Below are positions 1 to 8,766 of a DNA stretch of 48,911 bases, piece by piece. The position numbers were made by a program, and so were the translations under genes. Each line of letters begins with the position of its first letter. Within the stretch, counting starts at the first letter, position 1. Location: the NCBI GenBank assembly GCA_029338875.1, contig JAQYBF010000092.1, forward strand, positions 1-48,911, given 5' to 3'. Origin of the DNA: Lachnospiraceae bacterium. GTDB lineage: Bacteria; Bacillota; Clostridia; Lachnospirales; Lachnospiraceae. A model generated the notes under the pieces. The model did no database searches, was not told the DNA's origin, and worked only from the letters and a program-made list of their open reading frames with translations.

Positions 1-294
1 TTCATCCTTCAGAAGATGCTCATCCTTTACCATGGTTTCAAATCCGCCATCGCCCCAGTCACCCCAGGTACCTGGATTTGCGATTGCCGTCTTACCGTGG
101 CCGACATGATCATCTGCTGCGACAATATAGTCTGCCTCAAGAAAACGGACGATCATGTAGAGGAAACGACGGGAATGCTCACCGAAACCATGTACCAGCT
201 GGATCACCCCCTTCGGCTTTGCAGCCGGCACATAAATCCAGTACTGTACCTGATCTCTCTGGTTACTTGATAGAAAAGAATCCTCATAAAGCAT
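1..294 (-). CDS. Alpha/beta hydrolase, N-terminal part (monoacylglycerol-lipase-like), cut by window edge
   Basis: The first 98 codons of a leftward gene whose remainder lies outside the window. The ATG at 294 is preceded by a textbook CGGAGGTGA box. The reading shows the oxyanion motif HGFGEHS (residues 35-41) and DDHVGHG (61-67). These match the Hydrolase_4 / serine aminopeptidase S33 group, which includes monoacylglycerol lipases and lysophospholipases. The nucleophile GxSxG and the rest of the triad would be past the edge, so activity cannot be judged. No signal peptide is visible, so the protein is probably cytoplasmic. The substrate is unknown. It has its own promoter and is not obviously linked to the defence operon upstream. 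Confidence 0.85.
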   Translation of the reverse strand, partial: MLYEDSFLSSNQRDQVQYWIYVPAAKPKGVIQLVHGFGEHSRRFLYMIVRFLEADYIVAADDHVGHGKTAIANPGTWGDWGDGGFETMVKDEHLLKDE

Positions 295-348
295 AAAAAT
301 CACCTCCGAGTATTTCTAACCCCTGATTTATAAGGTTCTTCTATCAAA

Positions 349-376
349 ATTATAGCTTCTTTCTATGTATATTCAA
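349..376 (-). promoter_or_regulatory. Promoter for the alpha/beta hydrolase
   Basis: On the minus strand a -35-like TTGAAT (371-376) and a perfect TATAAT (349-354) are separated by 16 bp. They sit about 55 bp upstream of the hydrolase start. The region is AT-rich and holds no gene. Confidence 0.55.
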
Positions 377-414
377 TTACAAAATTTTTCTTTTGTTTTC
401 AGATATTTAAATCT

Positions 415-573
415 TCACTTTTCCAGATGAATAACCTCACCCTTTGTAATGCCGCCTTCATTAAAGGCATCCACGCGGACAAAATAATCTGCATCCTTCA
501 CCAGGGCAGCAATCCTCTGCTTTGCTTCGGATCCCCGTCCCTTCCGGGCAAAAACCATGTAGCTGTGATAGAA
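415..573 (-). pseudogene. C-terminal gene fragment, resembling the end of a family 43 glycoside hydrolase
   Basis: Directly behind the stop codon of the MATE gene, and in the same frame, 52 sense codons read as ordinary protein before a TGA at 415-417. The sequence includes YFVRVDAFNEGGITKG. To my eye the V-R-V-D-A-F-N-E-x-G-I-T motif is typical of the last strand of GH43 xylosidase/arabinosidase-type proteins, though that family call is uncertain. No start codon with a ribosome binding site precedes it. An internal ATG at 558 would give only 47 residues. It most likely is the tail of a gene whose body was lost by rearrangement. Alternatives are read-through extension of the MATE protein or a small independent ORF. 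Confidence 0.5.
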
Positions 574-1971
574 CTACTTCTGATTTTTCTTTAGAATCCG
601 CGGAAATTTATAGAGAAAGATCAGAAAACAGATGGTTGCAGCCGTTCCGTCTGCGATCGGCTCTGCCATGTAGACTTCCATAACGCCAAAGATACCGGAA
701 AGAAGGAAGACAAGGGGAATCAAAAGAAAGATCTTCCGTAAAAGCGCGATAAAAATAGAAATCCTAGCCTGTCCGACTGCCACAAAAACATTCTGGCAGG
801 ATCTCTGCAGGCCGAAAATCGTCATTCCAAGATAAAAGACCGGCAGAATCCGGCTGACCAGGCCGATCAACCTTCTGTCTGATGTATAGATCTGCGCAAT
901 CAGGCCAGGATTCAGGATCATAAAAAGGAAAAGGAGTAAATTGTAGCCGGTCATCACGATAAAGACAATCCGGACAGCGAGTCTGACCCGCTCCTGATTC
1001 CTGTGACCGTAATTATAGCTGATCACAGGACTGGTGCCCTGGCCGAAGCCCTGCAGAGGAATCGAAACCATCTGCATGGCGCTCTGCATGATGGTAAGGG
1101 CGCTGACATAGAGATCGCCGTATTTCGAGAGCTCCCGGTTCATGACAAAGCCGATCAGGCTCTCCGTAATCGTCATAACAAAGGGCGAAAGGCCTAGTCC
1201 CAGGGTCTTCATCACAATGTGACTTTCCGGAACCATCCTCCTTTTCTCAATATGAAGCGGCGTAGTTCTTCCGAACAGGATGAATAATACAATCGCTGCG
1301 CTGATCGCTTGAGATATGACCGTTGCCACTGCCGCACCGGCTACTCCCATACGAAAGCCGAACATCAGGATCGGATCCAGCGCGATGTTCAGAACTGCTC
1401 CGACGACCGCTGATGTCATCGTCTGCCGTGCCTTTCCCTGGACATTCAGGAAAGGCGTCAATCCGACATTGATCATCACAAAGAAGGTTCCGGATAGATA
1501 GATTGCCATATAGATATGGGCATAGGGAAGGGTCTGGTCCGAAGCGCCCGTAACCTTAAGAATCGGATCCAGGAACAGGCCCACTGCAGCAGTCAGAAGA
1601 ACTGTAAATAAAACAAGAAGAAAAAAGCCCTGGCTTAAGAATTTTTCTGCTTTCTCCCGGTCTCCTCTGCCGAGTGCTATAGAACACAGAGGTGCTCCGC
1701 CTCCTCCGACAAAATTGGCAAATGCACTGATCAGAATAATGATCGTATTGCAGATTCCAACGCCGGCAAGGGCTTCGTTTCCGATCTTTGGAATATGCCC
1801 GATAAAAATACGGTCCACAATACTGTAGAGCAGGTTCACAAGCTGGGCCAGGACACAGGGCAGGGCTGTCTTAAAGATCAGTCCCGGCACCGGAGCCTGT
1901 GAAAACTCCCGGTCAAATGAACTCTTCTCGTAGATTTTGCTATCCTTTTTCGCTGTATTTAAATTCTGCAT
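574..1971 (-). CDS. MATE family multidrug/Na+ antiporter
   Basis: A 465-residue integral membrane protein with about twelve hydrophobic segments in two halves, the normal size and layout of a MATE (NorM/DinF/MepA-like) exporter. These proteins exchange cationic drugs or metabolites for Na+ or H+. Typical MATE features are the N-terminal stretch LPCVLAQLVNLLYSIVDRIF with IGH following, and the GFGQGTSPVISYNYG motif in the second half. The ATG at 1971 is preferred because AAAGAAG lies 7 nt upstream; a GTG sits one codon earlier. It begins only about 40 bp after the jetC stop on the same strand with no terminator between, so it may be co-transcribed with the Wadjet operon. The substrate cannot be inferred. 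Confidence 0.9.
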   Translation of the reverse strand: MQNLNTAKKDSKIYEKSSFDREFSQAPVPGLIFKTALPCVLAQLVNLLYSIVDRIFIGHIPKIGNEALAGVGICNTIIILISAFANFVGGGGAPLCSIALGRGDREKAEKFLSQGFFLLVLFTVLLTAAVGLFLDPILKVTGASDQTLPYAHIYMAIYLSGTFFVMINVGLTPFLNVQGKARQTMTSAVVGAVLNIALDPILMFGFRMGVAGAAVATVISQAISAAIVLFILFGRTTPLHIEKRRMVPESHIVMKTLGLGLSPFVMTITESLIGFVMNRELSKYGDLYVSALTIMQSAMQMVSIPLQGFGQGTSPVISYNYGHRNQERVRLAVRIVFIVMTGYNLLLFLFMILNPGLIAQIYTSDRRLIGLVSRILPVFYLGMTIFGLQRSCQNVFVAVGQARISIFIALLRKIFLLIPLVFLLSGIFGVMEVYMAEPIADGTAATICFLIFLYKFPRILKKNQK

Positions 1972-2012
1972 CACATATCTTCTTTATAATGATTCTGCGC
2001 CATATGCCATGA

Positions 2013-5000
2013 TCAGAAAAGGATCTCCATCTGTCCGTCATCATCCGAGACCTGCAGATGGGCCGTTGTCAGAACCTCCGGATCTTCTCCGCGGGTATGG
2101 GTCGCATTCAGGTGCTGAACTCCATTATCAAGACTGGACGGAATCAGATTCAGAGCATAGATATTGTCAAAACGGCTGTAAATGGAATCTCCTCCGAGAC
2201 CGGTCAAGCAGATCAGCTGGGTATTGTTGTTCCTGGCCACATCCATAAGGGGCTTTAAGAGGTGCGCAGCATTGGTCTGGGCAAAGGGATTGTCCATAAG
2301 AAGAACCTTTCCCTCATTCCGGTCCGCAAAGACATCGGTATCATCACGGCGCATGTAGGAAAGCAGGCTGGAAAGAATGACAAAGGCGGAAAGGAATCCC
2401 TCGCCTCCGGAATTCCTGGCAACCTCGTTCCAGGAAATCTGCAATTCTCTCTGCTCCTCAATCTTATAAAGGAGGACATTGACATTTCCAATGCCTACTA
2501 CTGCATCATAGAGTTCTTTTGTTGTCATCCGCTTCCCGATAAATTCATGCAGAGATCCGTTCTGATCCAGGATTTCGATGCCCTTTTCACAGATTGTATC
2601 GATCAGGTCGCTGATACGGACGTGATAGAGATTTTCCTTATCCGACCAGTCCGGCAGATCGATTTTCAGCATCTTGATCCGTCTGCCTCTGACCGGTATG
2701 GTGGAATTTCTGTCGATCTTTCCCAGTTCTTCGTGCACCTGCTTCACATAACTCTGAAGAAGACTCACGATATGGGCTTTTTCCTCTTCGACAATAGCGA
2801 TATCCGCCATCAGCTTCCGGATCAGATCCTGATAGGCCCGGCTGACGATATCCAGCTGCTCCATGACCTGATTTGCATCTCCGGAAACAGAGATCATCGC
2901 TTCCAGGGGCTTTTTATAGAAATCTTCCTGGAATTCCGGCATGCGGATGATCTGATTTAAAATGCGGACCAGCCGTTCTCTTGCTTCTGTCTCGTTCTTC
3001 TGACTCTGCAGACAATCCCGCTTCAGGCCGCCTGTAAAGGCGCGAAGCTCATCTCTGGAAAGCGATGCAAAATCTTCCTTCCATTCCCGATCATCGGTTT
3101 TCTCTTCCTCCTGATACTCAGCGAGACTGGTCTGGTTTTCTTCGAGCATCTGCTTACGTTCCAAAAGCTTTGTCAAAGCTTCTTCCTGGCGGATCTTTTC
3201 CTGAGCCAGAGCGCTTCTCTTTCCTTCAAAATCAATCTCCGGCACTTCTTCTCTTTGCAGAGGAGTCGCCTCCCCGCATTCCTTCTGTATGGCTGACACA
3301 ATATGCTTCTGCCTTTCTTCCTCCAGAGCTTTCTCTGTGTCTTTCTGATTCTGTGTCTTTCTGATTTCGTCAATCTGTCCGGAAATTCCAGCGATCTCTT
3401 CCTCTGCATGATCTTCTTCTGCAGTGCTGTAATGCTTCTCTTTCCATTCCTCCTGTTCAAAATGATATTTCGAAGCAAGGTGCCGAAGGCTTTTTTCGGA
3501 TTTCTGAACTTTTTCCCATGCGTATCCGCGTTCCTTCTCCAACTCCCCTTCTTTTCTGGAAATTTGCTCGGTAATCGCATGATATCTTGCCAGAATCCGA
3601 GTCATATCCAGAAGATCTTCTTCCTTCACAGTGTCCGGCCGCGGTCTTTTCTGATAGGACGAAAAGGCGGAAAACTCCTGGTTCTTTGCATCATACCTGA
3701 CCTGAAGCTCGGTTTTTTCAGCTTCGAGAGAGTGTAATTTCCCTCTCATCCGCTCCAGATCCGCTTTTTTCTTTGCCTTTTCTTCTTCTGCCGCCTTAAG
3801 CCGGTTCCTGCAGTCGAAAAGATTCTGTTTTTCTTCCAGATAAGCTGCATAGCTTGACGTAAGTTCCGAAAGCTCTTCAGATTCTCTTTTCAGGGAATCC
3901 AGTCTTTTATCCAACGTGATCAAATCTTCCGCAATCTCGTTTTTCTCATTATTCAGCTCTACAGCCTTCTGCTTTGCTTCCGCTGTTTCCTCCCTGATCT
4001 GTCCCAGAGCTTCTTTGATATCCGATGCAAGATCCTGGATTTTCTGATAGGAAGATTCCGTTACCTTCTGCTGAAGCAGCGTATTCTTCCGGATCAGATA
4101 AGCATTGTATTCCTGCTTCCTTCTGGAACCTTCGTCCTGCTTATCCTTAAGATCCCGCTGCATCTCTGAAAGCAGCTGTCCCAGTTTCTCCTCATTCAGA
4201 AGATTATGGTTAAAGAGCATGTAAAAGTGCGTGCTTCCGAGGACCAGAGGGCCCCCATCGGCCGGATGATTCTTTTCGGCCAGACTTTCTCTGGTAACAA
4301 TGGGGAGCGGGAATGAGGTATAGACACTGCTCTCTGCCTTTTCCAGTCGGTCCAGCTCTGCTTCTGACATAATCAGAGCGAAAGGAAGGAAGGGATGTTC
4401 TTTGACGAGCTTCAGATTCTCACTTTCCGTCTGTCCGTTCCGCTTCATCCATTCCATGCCATAGACAACATGAATGCCAAGATTTTCAAAGAGATCTTCC
4501 AGTTCCGGCGAGATCTCAACCGTCTGTCCGGTTGTCAGATTTCGTATCTCTTTTGAAATGCGGTCCGCTTCACCTGACAGCTTCCGGACCGATGCATCCA
4601 GTTCCGCCAGCTTGTTTTCTGCGGCACGAAGAAGACGATCTCTGTCAAAGGGACTGGTATCCCGGAGTCCCAGATACTGCATAATCTTTCTCCGTTCTTC
4701 CAGTTCGGCATCAAATTCTTTCTTCGTATTTTCTGCATCCGACAATCTCTGACGGTATTCCAGGCTTTTGGTCTCCAGATCATCCGCTGTCCTCTCCTGC
4801 TTACGAATCCGGACAGAGAGATCCTCCAGGAGCTTTCTTTTCTGGCTTCGATCCTTTACCGCCTCGTCTTCCTCTTTTTCCAGTTCTTTTGAAAGAAGGG
4901 GAAGCTGACCGGCATCATATTCTCCGAGGATATTTCTGGCCAGATCCAGATGCCAGTGAGCATTGAAACGATTTTCCTCATTGTCATAGGATTTGACCGC

Positions 5001-6431
5001 GGATTCCAGCCGGCCTTCCTCGCCGGAAGTCTTTCGGATTTCCTGTTCTTTCGCTTCGATGTCCAGACCTGTCTGTTTCTCTCTGGCATTAGTGTCCCTG
5101 ATCTCGGACTCCCTGGTCCCGATACTGTCTGTTAAACTCTGAAGATCAGCCTCCATGCTGCAGCGGATACGATAGCCCAGATACTCGCGTTCCGGAGTCA
5201 GATCCTGACCCTCTCTTTGGCAGAGCTCCAGCGCGGCCTCTGCCCTGGCAAGCTCCTCCCGATCCATGTCCAGCCTTTCCTGCTGTCCGGCGCAGCGCAT
5301 AAGATTCAGGGTCCTTGTCCAGGAATCCTTCTGTGCCAGAAGCTCCTGGCCGGATTCTTCCAGAGAAGCAATAGTCTGTTTCAAAGCGTCAATCTCATCC
5401 TCTTCCCTGTAATAGTCCTGGGAATATTTCTGATGAGAAAGGAGACGGATTTCTTCATTCAGGGCAGACAGACGATCCTTCTCTCTATCGTATTCGGTCT
5501 CGGTTTCTTCCAGAATCCGATCCAGTTCCTGGAGATAAGCCCTGATCTTACTGAAGGCCTCTCGTGTGGCATCTGAGGCTCTGCGATAGGTTTCTCCCTG
5601 CTCCCGGATGCGGACCGACTCTTCATTAAATTTCTGTATGGTGTCCCGCCGCCGAATCTTGGACTGATTGTCACGATAGAGGCAGATGTGTTTCTCGAGA
5701 ATGTCCCGAAATTCCTGCATGCGGTTTTTGTCATGATTCAGCTTGCTTTCCACAGACTCCAGAAACCATTTTTCGACCAGGCCCTTCTCGTCCTTACAGT
5801 CCGAAAAAAGCTTGGAAAGTCCGGATTCTTCCTCATTGATTTTCTTAATGATGCTCTGCCATTCGCGGTAATTGATCCCGTATTCCATCAACTTGTCAAA
5901 ATACTGCCTGGACTGAGCGGAATTATTCATGTCATAGCAGAAGAACTGCATGGAGCGGTCCTTTTTATAAGAATTGAAAAGCTGACGGCAGCTTGCAAAA
6001 CTCTTTAAATTCATGCCACCCCTGGTCTTCTCGATGACCGGCAGATGATGAAGGTCCTGAATGCAGGGTTCCTTGTATTCGCTGATAAAATTGATCACAT
6101 CCAGATCTTCACCGTCATCTACATCCTGGCTCTGCCGGACCATCATCCCAGTCAGGACATAGCCGGCTCCCTGGTCCAGGGCCCACTCCACGAGAATAAA
6201 GGAAGGACGCGGCGTTGTGAAATAGCTGGCGAAAGGACGGTCCTTTGTATTCCGGTAACGCTTCTGGACGAAAGGAGCCGTCAGCATCTGGACCAGAACC
6301 GATTTTCCGCCGCCGTTTCGAAGGGAAATCAAAGTGCTCAGTCCATTCAGATGCAGCACTTCATCACTGATCCGGATGGCATTGTTGTTGTAGTTGATAT
6401 TTATCAGCCTTATGGCATTGATTTTACTCAT
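2013..6431 (-). CDS. jetC: Wadjet protein JetC, SMC/MukB-like ATPase
   Basis: A 1472-residue ATPase with an N-terminal Walker A (RNGGGKS, residues 38-44), about 1,200 residues of highly charged Glu/Lys/Arg-rich coiled coil, and a C-terminal half with ABC signature SGGEG (1341-1345) and Walker B KVLLMDNPF (1375-1383). This is the layout of condensin-like MukB/MksB and SbcC proteins. In Wadjet systems JetC is the motor that extrudes plasmid DNA loops with JetA (kleisin-like) and JetB. The start overlaps the end of jetB by 8 nt (ATGAGTAA), so translation is coupled. Odd point: the residue after the Walker B aspartate, normally the catalytic Glu, is Asn here. Identification rests mainly on the operon together with this architecture. 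Confidence 0.9.
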   Translation of the reverse strand: MSKINAIRLININYNNNAIRISDEVLHLNGLSTLISLRNGGGKSVLVQMLTAPFVQKRYRNTKDRPFASYFTTPRPSFILVEWALDQGAGYVLTGMMVRQSQDVDDGEDLDVINFISEYKEPCIQDLHHLPVIEKTRGGMNLKSFASCRQLFNSYKKDRSMQFFCYDMNNSAQSRQYFDKLMEYGINYREWQSIIKKINEEESGLSKLFSDCKDEKGLVEKWFLESVESKLNHDKNRMQEFRDILEKHICLYRDNQSKIRRRDTIQKFNEESVRIREQGETYRRASDATREAFSKIRAYLQELDRILEETETEYDREKDRLSALNEEIRLLSHQKYSQDYYREEDEIDALKQTIASLEESGQELLAQKDSWTRTLNLMRCAGQQERLDMDREELARAEAALELCQREGQDLTPEREYLGYRIRCSMEADLQSLTDSIGTRESEIRDTNAREKQTGLDIEAKEQEIRKTSGEEGRLESAVKSYDNEENRFNAHWHLDLARNILGEYDAGQLPLLSKELEKEEDEAVKDRSQKRKLLEDLSVRIRKQERTADDLETKSLEYRQRLSDAENTKKEFDAELEERRKIMQYLGLRDTSPFDRDRLLRAAENKLAELDASVRKLSGEADRISKEIRNLTTGQTVEISPELEDLFENLGIHVVYGMEWMKRNGQTESENLKLVKEHPFLPFALIMSEAELDRLEKAESSVYTSFPLPIVTRESLAEKNHPADGGPLVLGSTHFYMLFNHNLLNEEKLGQLLSEMQRDLKDKQDEGSRRKQEYNAYLIRKNTLLQQKVTESSYQKIQDLASDIKEALGQIREETAEAKQKAVELNNEKNEIAEDLITLDKRLDSLKRESEELSELTSSYAAYLEEKQNLFDCRNRLKAAEEEKAKKKADLERMRGKLHSLEAEKTELQVRYDAKNQEFSAFSSYQKRPRPDTVKEEDLLDMTRILARYHAITEQISRKEGELEKERGYAWEKVQKSEKSLRHLASKYHFEQEEWKEKHYSTAEEDHAEEEIAGISGQIDEIRKTQNQKDTEKALEEERQKHIVSAIQKECGEATPLQREEVPEIDFEGKRSALAQEKIRQEEALTKLLERKQMLEENQTSLAEYQEEEKTDDREWKEDFASLSRDELRAFTGGLKRDCLQSQKNETEARERLVRILNQIIRMPEFQEDFYKKPLEAMISVSGDANQVMEQLDIVSRAYQDLIRKLMADIAIVEEEKAHIVSLLQSYVKQVHEELGKIDRNSTIPVRGRRIKMLKIDLPDWSDKENLYHVRISDLIDTICEKGIEILDQNGSLHEFIGKRMTTKELYDAVVGIGNVNVLLYKIEEQRELQISWNEVARNSGGEGFLSAFVILSSLLSYMRRDDTDVFADRNEGKVLLMDNPFAQTNAAHLLKPLMDVARNNNTQLICLTGLGGDSIYSRFDNIYALNLIPSSLDNGVQHLNATHTRGEDPEVLTTAHLQVSDDDGQMEILF

Positions 6432-7140
6432 GATCCTCTTCTCCCATCACAGCAAGCACCCGGTCATAATTGTTCTTATTCAGAAGATTCCAGTCCATGA
6501 AATGATCCAGTTTCCTGGTTGTTGTGATCATCTCATCCTGCTCGACATATTCAATCAGACCCTGATCCTGAAGGAATTTCAATATATTGTAGAGAAAGCC
6601 TTCCTTGGTTGTCCTCTGCCTTCTACCACGGTCATCCGAGCGAAGGGATTCATAGCTCTGAAGCATCTCCGTGAAAGCCAGACCATTCCGGTCCTCTTCC
6701 TCTTCATCGTATTTTGCCGCCCCTTCCCTGAGGCGGTCCGAAATACTGTTCTGAAGTTCACCCACACGAATATAGTCCCTTGTCTTACTGCTGCTTCCCT
6801 GACCGTCATAGAATTCCAGAAGGAGGGTCAGAATGGCAAACTGGGCCAGATAATAATCTCTGTCCGTCGCATTGCTGTGACAGAGTTCCTTTTTTAACTG
6901 AGCCTTGGAAAAGCCTAAGAAACTGTTTTCCTCCTTTGGAATCAGATAGATCACATCCCCGTAGCGCTCGATGGAAGATTCCGCTATTTCTCCCTGTGAT
7001 TTCACAAGAATCTGAACTTCTTCCGATTCCGTGTAAGCCTTATACAATCCCGGTTCCGCCTCTTCCCTCAGCTCATGATTCTTCAGGAGATAATAGAAAA
7101 TTTCCTGACTTTGTTTTATATTTTCCAATTCGTATGCCAT
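6424..7140 (-). CDS. jetB: Wadjet protein JetB (MksE/MukE-like, DUF6063-type)
   Basis: A 238-residue soluble protein with no transmembrane segment. The N-terminal half has a YLIPKEENSFLGF stretch and the C-terminal half a winged-helix-like region ending in an acidic tail. Its size and place between jetA and jetC match JetB, the KITE-type (MukE-like) subunit that binds the kleisin and DNA in Wadjet complexes. The sequence looks like the DUF6063 group found in type III Wadjet rather than the DUF4194 group of type I; this is from memory of the families, not a search. It starts 3 nt after the jetA stop and overlaps jetC by 8 nt. Confidence 0.8.
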   Translation of the reverse strand: MAYELENIKQSQEIFYYLLKNHELREEAEPGLYKAYTESEEVQILVKSQGEIAESSIERYGDVIYLIPKEENSFLGFSKAQLKKELCHSNATDRDYYLAQFAILTLLLEFYDGQGSSSKTRDYIRVGELQNSISDRLREGAAKYDEEEEDRNGLAFTEMLQSYESLRSDDRGRRQRTTKEGFLYNILKFLQDQGLIEYVEQDEMITTTRKLDHFMDWNLLNKNNYDRVLAVMGEEDHE

Positions 7141-7143
7141 GAC

Positions 7144-8757
7144 TCATTCTCCTAAAACACGGATCTCTACATCCGAACAGCGGATCGTCCGAAGCTTTCC
7201 ATCCGAAGACGGAACCCTGGGAAATACAACCGGCGGCGCGCCGGCAATCCGCATGACGCGAACGGCTCTGATCCTCCGCCGGCTCAGCTTTTCACTTACG
7301 ATGGAAAGCACCATTTCATTCAGGCGGAAGCAGTCATCCTCGTCATTGATGCTGTTTTCTTTTTCTTTTCGCAGAGCCTCGATATCGATTGAGCGGACTT
7401 TAATTAGCTCCACCATGACTTCCTTGAAAATATCAATGTCCGGGATCAGAGAAGAAAAACCGGCCTCGGGATCCAGCTTTTCTCGGATGGAAGACAGAGT
7501 GCTCTTCCCATCCCTGGCTGCCTCGGTTAAAAGCGTTGTAAGACAGATCTCGTATTTCTTTAACTTTTCTTTCCTCAGACGCTCCTGTTCTTCCTTCCAG
7601 GCCTCTTCGTCAAAATTCTCAGTTTCTTCCGATGCTTCCTCTTCCTCCGAAGTCCGGACATGCTGGGCCTCAAATACCTTATTCAGATTAAAGGTTTTCG
7701 GAGGATCCTGATTGAACAAAGGGCTGAGGAAAATATCAAGTCTTCCCAGTCTTTCCGGATCTTCCAGGATTTTGTCATAGACCTCTTTACGGAAATCAAA
7801 ACGCTGGACCAGAGACATCTCTGTAATCTTTTCTAGTTCGCTGCTGTAGAGCGACTTTAAGTCATAATGCCGGTTCAGAATACTCTGATATTCATCCAGC
7901 GCGCGATTCAGATAGGCCTTGATTTCTTTCAGATTCCGAAGCTTTTCTTCATCCTTCCGGTCCAGAGTCTGCATATCGATCTTTGCCTCTTCCAGGTCCT
8001 TTACGCGAATCTCTACCGTATCCCGGTAGCCCCGGAATTTTTCACTGGACTGGTCAATCGTATCGAGATCCTCCTGTAAAAGCTTTGCATAGTCGGATAC
8101 ATTATAATCCAGGGCATTTCGCCGGATCCGTACCATGGCTTCCTGGACCTTCTGCAGCTGAATCCGAAGCATATTGAAAATATTTTTGATATCATCCAGA
8201 GCCTTGTCATAGCTCTGCTTCTCCAGATGAAGCTTAAAAATCATTTCCTGAACGGTCAGCTTCATATTGTTCTCGACTTCCAGGGTCCCGAGCAGGAGGT
8301 TATAGCCGTCATCGGTCAGATAATAGGAAGTGCGGCGGATTTCCTGATCCAGATAAACGATCCGGTTTGCCACATAGCTGATGTGGATGGGCTGATAGGA
8401 AAAAGACTCGTAATCATAGCCATCGAAATGCATTGCTCTTCCTTCGTTGGAAAGCACTACATTTACAATAAAATCCCCGAGCGCATGGCAGTCGTCAAAG
8501 GACATCGGCTTCCTGTAATACTGGCTGTTGATGTCATCGATAAAAGCCGTAATGTCATCCATGGTGCAGTTTTCTTCCTTGAGCGACTGCTCCATAATAT
8601 ATAAAAGCACGGAAAAGACCACATTCATCTGTTCATCCATGCTTTCAAAGCCATACTGCTTCCAGATGGCCTTCTGCCCGCTGTTGATGAAAAGGAGGGC
8701 ATAGCGCCCGACGCTTTTCATTCTCTTTGGAAATGCCTTCAGAAAATCATACTGCAT
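7144..8757 (-). CDS. jetA: Wadjet protein JetA (MksF-like kleisin, DUF5716-type)
   Basis: A 537-residue soluble protein. An N-terminal helical domain (about 1-175) is followed by a long charged helical/coiled-coil segment (about 175-320). Next comes an acidic linker rich in Glu (about 360-385) and a C-terminal winged-helix-like domain. This fits JetA, the MukF/MksF-like kleisin that bridges the two JetC heads. The N-terminus (MQYDFLKAFP with a nearby SGQKAIWKQYG) is the pattern I associate with the DUF5716/JetA type III family. The gene lies 9 nt after jetD and 3 nt before jetB, so the four genes form one transcript. Confidence 0.85.
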   Translation of the reverse strand: MQYDFLKAFPKRMKSVGRYALLFINSGQKAIWKQYGFESMDEQMNVVFSVLLYIMEQSLKEENCTMDDITAFIDDINSQYYRKPMSFDDCHALGDFIVNVVLSNEGRAMHFDGYDYESFSYQPIHISYVANRIVYLDQEIRRTSYYLTDDGYNLLLGTLEVENNMKLTVQEMIFKLHLEKQSYDKALDDIKNIFNMLRIQLQKVQEAMVRIRRNALDYNVSDYAKLLQEDLDTIDQSSEKFRGYRDTVEIRVKDLEEAKIDMQTLDRKDEEKLRNLKEIKAYLNRALDEYQSILNRHYDLKSLYSSELEKITEMSLVQRFDFRKEVYDKILEDPERLGRLDIFLSPLFNQDPPKTFNLNKVFEAQHVRTSEEEEASEETENFDEEAWKEEQERLRKEKLKKYEICLTTLLTEAARDGKSTLSSIREKLDPEAGFSSLIPDIDIFKEVMVELIKVRSIDIEALRKEKENSINDEDDCFRLNEMVLSIVSEKLSRRRIRAVRVMRIAGAPPVVFPRVPSSDGKLRTIRCSDVEIRVLGE

Positions 8758-8766
8758 CGCTTCACC

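Noticed and set aside
2262-2960. Several 80-230 codon frames opposite jetC and sbcC
   Set aside because: All lie inside long coiled-coil genes with strong motif support on the minus strand.
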